A stretch of DNA of 10,498 nt from Planctomycetaceae bacterium. GTDB taxonomy: Bacteria; Planctomycetota; MHYJ01; SBBU01. Every line of letters begins with the position of its first letter. The stretch's first letter is position 1. Of this stretch, positions 6,802 through 10,498 are shown piece by piece. The DNA lies in NCBI GenBank assembly GCA_005239585.1, contig SBBU01000268.1:1-10498 (forward strand), written 5' to 3'. The position numbers and the translations under genes are program-made. The notes under the pieces are model-generated. The model did no database searches, was not told the DNA's origin, and saw nothing but the letters and a program-made list of their open reading frames with translations.

Positions 6802-7608
6802 ATGAAAGCTGAAAACTCCTATATAATTCACTTCGATAAACCGGGAATAGATGACTCAGAGGTATTGGAGCGAATCCCATCAGCAAGGCTTGAGCCAGTA
6901 TTTGGTTCGGACAGGTTTTTCGCTGTAAGACGGCAACCCGATAACCATGTTTTGGGAGTGGTATCAGGGGAGTACAAACTTGTACAGCATATTGAGGCAT
7001 ACGACATGGCTAAAAAGGTGCTCACTGATGCAGAGCCTCATAAGGTGGGGGTAGGTGCAGGAGGAGCTAACGTTACTTTTTATTTCAAGGGTAGGCAGGA
7101 AGTAAATATCAATAGTGATGTCCACTTTCCATATATAGGGGTCACAAACGGAATTACTGGTCAACGTACCCTGGGTTTCAAATTCGGCTTTTTTAGACTG
7201 GTATGTTCAAATGGGCAAATGGTAGGCCATACGCTTTTACAGTTAAGCTGGAAGCATTTCAAGTCGTCCCTTGATTTAAACCAGGTTAGAAAAGGAATAG
7301 AAGCTGAGCAGGTACGAATTCGTGAGACAATTGTGCCCTGGTTTAACAGACTGGCAGGTCAACCAGGTGAGCCTGCGATTGGTAGTATGCTACGTCTTGT
7401 TGATTCAAGCAAAGAGCAGCAAGTTCGGCTGCCTTTACCACTACAACTGTGCAGCAAAATAACTCGTATGGATAAAAAGTCTACGATGTGGGACGTCTAC
7501 AATAGGATCACATCCTATATAACCCACGATGTTCGTTCTGCTCCCAGGCAGGACACTATAACAAAGATGGCAGAGAAATGGATTCTTCAGTTTGTTTCAA
7601 AAAACTGA
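6802..7608 (+). CDS. DUF932 family phage/plasmid-like protein
   Basis: The 268-aa product matches the DUF932 pattern found in phages, plasmids and mobile islands: FFAVRRQPDNHVLGVVSGEYKLVQ near residues 39-63 with HIEAYD following, a central FRLVCSNGQMVG segment, and a late WDVYNRITSYITHD block. The family's biochemical role is not known to me; it recurs in early or replication-linked regions of mobile elements. GAGGT ends 4 bases before the ATG, supporting this start. It is the first gene of the second operon, with the next gene 18 bases downstream. No catalytic motif or zinc site is evident. Confidence 0.75.
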   Translation: MKAENSYIIHFDKPGIDDSEVLERIPSARLEPVFGSDRFFAVRRQPDNHVLGVVSGEYKLVQHIEAYDMAKKVLTDAEPHKVGVGAGGANVTFYFKGRQEVNINSDVHFPYIGVTNGITGQRTLGFKFGFFRLVCSNGQMVGHTLLQLSWKHFKSSLDLNQVRKGIEAEQVRIRETIVPWFNRLAGQPGEPAIGSMLRLVDSSKEQQVRLPLPLQLCSKITRMDKKSTMWDVYNRITSYITHDVRSAPRQDTITKMAEKWILQFVSKN

Positions 7609-7626
7609 TTTGAAAGGAGTAACAAA

Positions 7627-7821
7627 ATGATAGTACAAGAAGGCGAATATAAAGGGAGGCCGGTCCTCACATTTTCAGATGGTGAGAAGGACAGGTTCGC
7701 GTTTAGGTTCTCTTTCGGGTTAAAGAAAGCGAGGCTCATTCTTGAGCACATTGACGCTATCGAGGATTTCGTCTCAAAGCATAGTCAGCGTCAAAGAGAA
7801 GAGTCATACGATAATGAATGA
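7627..7821 (+). CDS. Small conserved-looking phage/plasmid protein, 64 aa, function unknown
   Basis: A strong ribosome-binding site (AAAGGAGT, 7613-7620) sits at normal distance before ATG 7627. The protein opens MIVQEGEYKGRPVLTF and continues with KARLILEHIDAIEDFV, giving a predicted beta-rich start and one helix, with a polar end (SQRQREE). Similar short proteins with a 'GEYKG-P' opening and 'KAxLILEHID-I--FV' occur in mobile elements as I recall them, but I know no function. Its close spacing to the DUF932 gene and the next gene indicates one operon. Confidence 0.75.
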   Translation: MIVQEGEYKGRPVLTFSDGEKDRFAFRFSFGLKKARLILEHIDAIEDFVSKHSQRQREESYDNE

Positions 7822-7841
7822 AATTTTTACGGAGGTGAATT

Positions 7842-8258
7842 ATGGGCAAGGTAATTGTCGCAAACGGCTATGAGGAGGATGAACCAGAGCTGAATAACGA
7901 GTCTCTGGTTCATGCAGGTGGGCGAACTGTCATAAGACAGGAGCTATTACGTGAGTATATTTCAAAGATGGAGGAGGTAGAAAAGCTACACAGCTTGATA
8001 AAGCAGGCTCTTTCTGCAGGAGCTGTAATTGAGGACGGCGATATTGACGCAGGCCTCTTTAGAGAGTATCGCAAGGCCGTAAACTGGCGAGACGAATTTA
8101 TAAAACTCGGTGGGGATCCGGAGGATGTTCTCGATATCGCAAAAAGACAGCCGTTTCTCATGGTACGGGTATTCAAGAAGGGTGAAAAAGTTAAAGGTGA
8201 GCGTGTGGATTTATCAAAAATGCCCTTGGACGGAGAGGCGCTTGAGGATGTTGCGTAA
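7842..8258 (+). CDS. Hypothetical 138-aa cytoplasmic protein
   Basis: GGAGGTGA (7831-7838) gives an excellent ribosome-binding site for ATG 7842, 21 bases after the preceding stop. I do not recognise the family. The acidic start (YEEDEPELNNE) is followed by a helical, possibly coiled-coil region (ELLREYISKMEEVEKLHSLIKQAL, split across residues about 34-57) and a C-terminal segment with RQPFLMVRVFKKGEKVKGER. No signal peptide, membrane segment or metal site is visible. Position between DUF932 and a clamp-like gene suggests a replication-accessory or early-phage role, by context only. Confidence 0.7.
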   Translation: MGKVIVANGYEEDEPELNNESLVHAGGRTVIRQELLREYISKMEEVEKLHSLIKQALSAGAVIEDGDIDAGLFREYRKAVNWRDEFIKLGGDPEDVLDIAKRQPFLMVRVFKKGEKVKGERVDLSKMPLDGEALEDVA

Positions 8259-8310
8259 TGGTTACGCGCCAAGCCCTCTATCCTCAAAAACATTTTTAGA
8301 GAGGTGACGT

Positions 8311-8958
8311 ATGAAACTTGTACCAAGCAAACTAGGAGTCCTCGCTGAGGTAGTGAACGATAAGGACGCTCGCACAGCCTTTGGCGGGATTCTATTTGAG
8401 TTCAGAGAGGGAGGCAGTGTTAGGGGCATTGCTACTGATGGCAGTCGATTGGTGATCGCTGACGTAAAGGCAGAGTACAAGCAGGACGATTTCCCGAAAT
8501 TAGACGGGATAAACGCAAATGGAGCAGAGTTTCAAAAGGTGCTTTTGCCTGCAAAAATGTTTTATAACTTGGCCAAAACAGCGCCTGCTAAACCTGTTAT
8601 CCCACCTCTTGGCTGTGTAGCAATTTCAATGGACGAGGATGGCAAGAGAGTAAAGCTCGCTACAACTGATCTTAGCTCGGTGAAAATAGAGTCAGCACAA
8701 CAGATAGAGGGAGAATTCCCTGACTATCAGTCAGTGATCCCGACAGGTGAACCCTCATTTGAGATTTCATTCAATGCAAGGCTTTTACGCCAGACGCTTA
8801 ATACGATAGAGAAATTACTCGACAAGGGGGCAAAGGAGATACCTGCTGTTAAATTCTCATTCTACGGCGCGACTAAGGTGGCAAAGATTAAAGGTGAAAA
8901 TAAAAAGGCCGGGACAGAGGTAACCTCTCTTATTATGCCAGTTACTGAAAACAAGTAA
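8311..8958 (+). CDS. Short beta sliding clamp (DnaN-like), 215 aa
   Basis: Sliding clamps encircle DNA and tether polymerases and repair enzymes. This protein has clear bacterial clamp hallmarks: GILFEFREGG then IATDGSRLVIADV (residues 26-52), matching the end-of-subdomain 'LF---------ATDGHRLA' of DnaN domain 2; EGEFPDYQSVIP (133-144), matching 'DGRFPDYRRVLP'; and a C-terminal SLIMPVTEN (206-214), matching the terminal 'MPMRL'. At 215 aa it is far shorter than cellular DnaN (about 366 aa, three domains) and seems to lack DnaN domain 1, leaving about two domains, the size of trimeric clamps such as T4 gp45. GAGGTGA (8301-8307) precedes the ATG, and the stop overlaps the next start (TAATG). Clamp homology is well supported; trimer formation is inference. 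Confidence 0.75.
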   Translation: MKLVPSKLGVLAEVVNDKDARTAFGGILFEFREGGSVRGIATDGSRLVIADVKAEYKQDDFPKLDGINANGAEFQKVLLPAKMFYNLAKTAPAKPVIPPLGCVAISMDEDGKRVKLATTDLSSVKIESAQQIEGEFPDYQSVIPTGEPSFEISFNARLLRQTLNTIEKLLDKGAKEIPAVKFSFYGATKVAKIKGENKKAGTEVTSLIMPVTENK

Positions 8959-9191
8959 TGCAGTTAAGACAATTAAGCGCTGATGAGATCAAATGTTTCT
9001 CAGAACGTCCTGGCGTTAGAAAGATTGCTGTTGAGAATTTTCTTATGACAATGGGGGACAGTTACGTACAGGCTGTAGCAAACCTTTTGCTCGATGCCTC
9101 GCTATATGGCTGGGGTGACGAAACGTTTTGGGCTATTCTGTATGGCATCCTTTTTGCAGTAGAAGAGAGAGCTGAGCAGAAAAGCCTTTGA
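8958..9191 (+). CDS. Small hypothetical protein translationally coupled to the clamp
   Basis: The start overlaps the clamp stop (TAATG, 8956-8960) and has no ribosome-binding site of its own, so translation is likely coupled. The 77-aa product begins MQLRQLSADEIKCFSERPGV and looks mostly helical: RKIAVENFLMTMG, then QAVANLLLDASLYGWGDETFWAILYGILF and a charged end (EERAEQK). The hydrophobic stretch near residues 55-68 is broken by Gly and charged residues, so I favour a soluble protein. I do not recognise a function. Tight coupling suggests a partner of the clamp. Confidence 0.7.
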   Translation: MQLRQLSADEIKCFSERPGVRKIAVENFLMTMGDSYVQAVANLLLDASLYGWGDETFWAILYGILFAVEERAEQKSL

Positions 9192-9206
9192 ATGGATATT
9201 CATACC

Positions 9207-9220
9207 GGAGGGAGGAGGAA
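9207..9220 (+). promoter_or_regulatory. Orphan strong Shine-Dalgarno-like purine tract
   Basis: GGAGGGAGGAGGAA is a near-ideal anti-SD match, yet the nearest downstream starts lead nowhere convincing: TTG at 9223 is followed at once by TAA, and TTG at 9231 would open a 68-codon frame that runs through the promoter and hairpin and past the next gene's start. It may be a relic of a lost small gene or a ribosome-binding or regulatory site. Confidence 0.3.
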
Positions 9221-9235
9221 TTTTGTAATTTTGCG

Positions 9236-9263
9236 CCGACAGGACAAAAAACGGTGTTATAAT
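9236..9263 (+). promoter_or_regulatory. Extended -10 promoter before the RarA-tail/SWIM gene
   Basis: A perfect -10 TATAAT (9258-9263) is preceded by TGT, forming an extended -10 (TGnTATAAT). CCGACA (9236-9241), 16 bases upstream, matches TTGACA at 4 of 6. Transcription would start near 9270, about 150 bases before the ATG at 9419, and would include the hairpin at 9284-9319 in the leader. This could give the last gene expression independent of the upstream operon. Confidence 0.45.
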
Positions 9264-9393
9264 AGATTAACGGTTTACTTTAATAGGGTGGGGACCGAAC
9301 ACTCGGTCCCCTGTCCCTACCCCATAGAAACCCACCTTTTAACCCTTTATAACCCGAAACAGCAGCAGAGTCAGAGGTATAATATATTAACGG
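9258..9393 (+). repeat. Direct repeat of a TATAAT-containing 16-mer, 120 bases apart
   Basis: TATAATAGATTAACGG (9258-9273) recurs as TATAATATATTAACGG (9378-9393), 15 of 16 identical. A shorter part, TTAACGGGTA, occurs at 9387-9396 and again at 9450-9459 inside the next gene. The second 16-mer could be a second promoter -10, starting transcription about 30 bases before ATG 9419, though I see no good -35. TTAACGG downstream of each -10 would lie near the transcription start, where a repressor could act. Confidence 0.45.
9284..9319 (+). promoter_or_regulatory. Strong hairpin in the leader of the RarA-tail/SWIM gene
   Basis: GGGGACCGA (9290-9298) and TCGGTCCCC (9303-9311) form a perfect 9-bp, GC-rich stem with a 4-base loop (ACAC). 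TAGGG/CCCTA (9284-9288, 9315-9319) adds 5 bp across a small internal loop. No T run follows, so an intrinsic terminator is unlikely; it may be an attenuation or stability element, or a protein-binding site. It lies between the two TATAAT repeats. Confidence 0.5.
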
Positions 9394-9418
9394 GTAATTA
9401 TTTTCAGGAGGCAAAAAT

Positions 9419-10333
9419 ATGGGATACGACATAGGGATTTCAAAGACGGTTAACGGGTACACGTTCGATATCTGTTCTTCGGCGCTCACAAAGTGCCTAC
9501 GACGAGGTTGCGAATTTGAAGCGCTATTTTGGGCCCTTGAGCTTGCAGATAGTGGGTACGATCCCTACGTGTTCAAAAGGCTCTCAATATCAGCAGTTGA
9601 GGACGTGGGCTTGGCGGACCCAATGGCCATAGTTATTGTGAACGCATGCCGTGAGACATGGATGTCCTACCGTAGAAAAGAGGAAGGTAAAACGGTTCTG
9701 CCTGAAACCAACATTCTCGCCATGGCCATCATGTACCTTTGCAGGGCGAATAAAAACAGAATGGCAGACGATCTTGCATATCTAATGGACTGCAAGCGAA
9801 AGGGTAAAGATCCAAAGGACGGAGGCAAGGTAGAGCCATTAAAGTTACCCATAATGCAAGAGTACGTGGACGGGCATACAAACGAGGGTAAAAGGAAACT
9901 TTATAAACTGGCAAAAGAGAAAGGGGACAGCTTTCTGCATCAATGGAATTGTGAATTTTACCATGACGTAGCCAGATCCAACAAGATAAGAGAGATAAAG
10001 GGCGGGCAAGAGAACTGGATGGAGGTAATGGCAAAAGAGGCTGGCTGTGACTATGAGATATACAAGCAGCCAATTTTCAAGCTCACGCCGTACAAAGGTG
10101 GCGAGGTAAAACAGGATATAAAGATGGAGAAAGTTGAGGACGGTGTTTACAAGGTCGAGAGCTTTACGTCGCCCGGCACCTTTTATCAGGTGGATACCGT
10201 AGATAGGACATGCACCTGTGAGTTTTTCAAAGAAAAGCAAACGCCATGCAAGCATATAAACGCAGTTGTAAAACCCGAGAAAAAGAAAACTGAAAGGCAG
10301 GAGGGCTTGTTTAAAAATGATTCTGAGATGTAA
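9419..10333 (+). CDS. RarA/MgsA C-terminal-domain protein fused to a SWIM zinc finger
   Basis: AGGAGG (9406-9411) precedes ATG 9419 at ideal distance; the product is 304 aa. Residues about 20-125 match the C-terminal half of RarA/MgsA, the clamp-loader-like ATPase acting at stalled forks: SALTKCLRRGCEFEALFWAL, GYDPYVFKRL, then AVEDVGLADP (59-68) and ILAMAIMYLCRANKNR. YVDGHTNEGKRK around 148-160 also resembles the 'D-HT--G' segment of RarA. That region mediates RarA tetramerisation. The AAA+ ATPase half is absent. Near the C-terminus C265-x-C267-x9-C277-x-H279 is a SWIM zinc finger (CxCxnCxH), a nucleic-acid or protein-binding module. The tail is basic (KPEKKKTERQ). It could join or poison host RarA complexes, or act as a clamp- or fork-associated adaptor with the short clamp upstream. 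The domains are clear; the role is inferred. Confidence 0.75.
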   Translation: MGYDIGISKTVNGYTFDICSSALTKCLRRGCEFEALFWALELADSGYDPYVFKRLSISAVEDVGLADPMAIVIVNACRETWMSYRRKEEGKTVLPETNILAMAIMYLCRANKNRMADDLAYLMDCKRKGKDPKDGGKVEPLKLPIMQEYVDGHTNEGKRKLYKLAKEKGDSFLHQWNCEFYHDVARSNKIREIKGGQENWMEVMAKEAGCDYEIYKQPIFKLTPYKGGEVKQDIKMEKVEDGVYKVESFTSPGTFYQVDTVDRTCTCEFFKEKQTPCKHINAVVKPEKKKTERQEGLFKNDSEM

Positions 10334-10336
10334 GAA

Positions 10337-10498
10337 ATGAACTGGCTGATTTTATCACTTGTTGCATGTCTCATGTGGGGACTATCCATGTATCTCTCAA
10401 AGCCAGCAACATCTGCTTTGGGCTGGTGGCGAGCAACATCAATAATATATGTTCTGTCTGTGGTAACAGTTTTATTGGGAGAACCATTGTTTGGCAAG
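10337..10498 (+). CDS. N-terminus of a membrane protein, likely EamA/DMT transporter, 3' truncated
   Basis: ATG at 10337 lies 3 bases after the previous stop and reads 54 codons to the window edge. The start MNWLILSLVACLMWGLSMYL is a hydrophobic first helix with the 'ACLLWGLS' look of EamA (drug/metabolite transporter) family proteins, and a second helix begins at about residue 34 (TSIIYVLSVVTVLLG). A short charged and tryptophan-containing turn lies between them. No good ribosome-binding site is visible, so coupling to the preceding gene is likely. A transporter here would be cargo or host sequence, unlike the replication genes before it. With only 54 residues the family call is moderate. 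Confidence 0.55.
   Translation, partial: MNWLILSLVACLMWGLSMYLSKPATSALGWWRATSIIYVLSVVTVLLGEPLFGK

Noticed and set aside
7910..8326. 138-codon open frame on the - strand
   Set aside because: It lies opposite a gene with a strong ribosome-binding site and coherent protein, and its translation is serine-rich and featureless, typical of an antisense shadow.
9192..9434. 80-codon open frame on the + strand after the 77-aa gene
   Set aside because: No ribosome-binding site at its ATG, a low-complexity translation dictated by the promoter repeats and the hairpin, and overlap with the well-supported start at 9419. It is better read as a control region.

Overview
The window is a bacterial or phage-type accessory replicon. 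Every gene I can support lies on the + strand, intergenic gaps are short, several genes have AGGAG-like ribosome-binding sites, and two junctions are stop/start overlaps. Arginine is mostly AGA/AGG, which suits a moderately AT-rich bacterial genome or its mobile element. There are no tRNA, rRNA, capsid, tail, portal, integrase or conjugation genes, so I cannot say whether this is a phage, plasmid or integrated element. I cannot name the host.

Layout. Positions 1-2327 hold a replication initiation pair: the end of an archaeo-eukaryotic-type (AEP) primase, overlapped by a 704-aa protein with a primase-C-terminal-like helical region and a P-loop helicase domain. Positions 2345-2595, mostly noncoding, carry nine GGAAC motifs in close pairs on both strands plus two small inverted repeats; this is a candidate origin or operator. 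A 212-aa helix-turn-helix protein follows (2771-3409).

Positions 3464-6467 form a self-contained two-gene block with its own promoter: a 599-aa OLD-like ATPase with a TOPRIM-like C-terminus, then a 347-aa protein with an ApeA-like HEPN region and an R-x4-H ribonuclease motif. I read it as a candidate antiviral (abortive-infection) module carried by the element, a combination I do not recognise as a named system.

After a 334-base gap comes a second replication-linked operon (6802-10333): a DUF932 protein, two small unknown proteins, a short beta-clamp-like protein of only 215 aa, another small unknown protein, a 227-base spacer with promoter-like repeats and a hairpin, and a 304-aa protein joining the C-terminal half of RarA/MgsA (no ATPase domain) to a SWIM zinc finger. 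The window ends inside a membrane protein resembling an EamA/DMT transporter, possibly where the element's core gives way to cargo or host DNA.

Together the primase, helicase, clamp and RarA-tail protein suggest an element that brings part of its own replisome and may interact with the host's, while the OLD/HEPN pair protects it or its host from rivals. The family assignments come from motifs read by eye; the system-level roles are inference.
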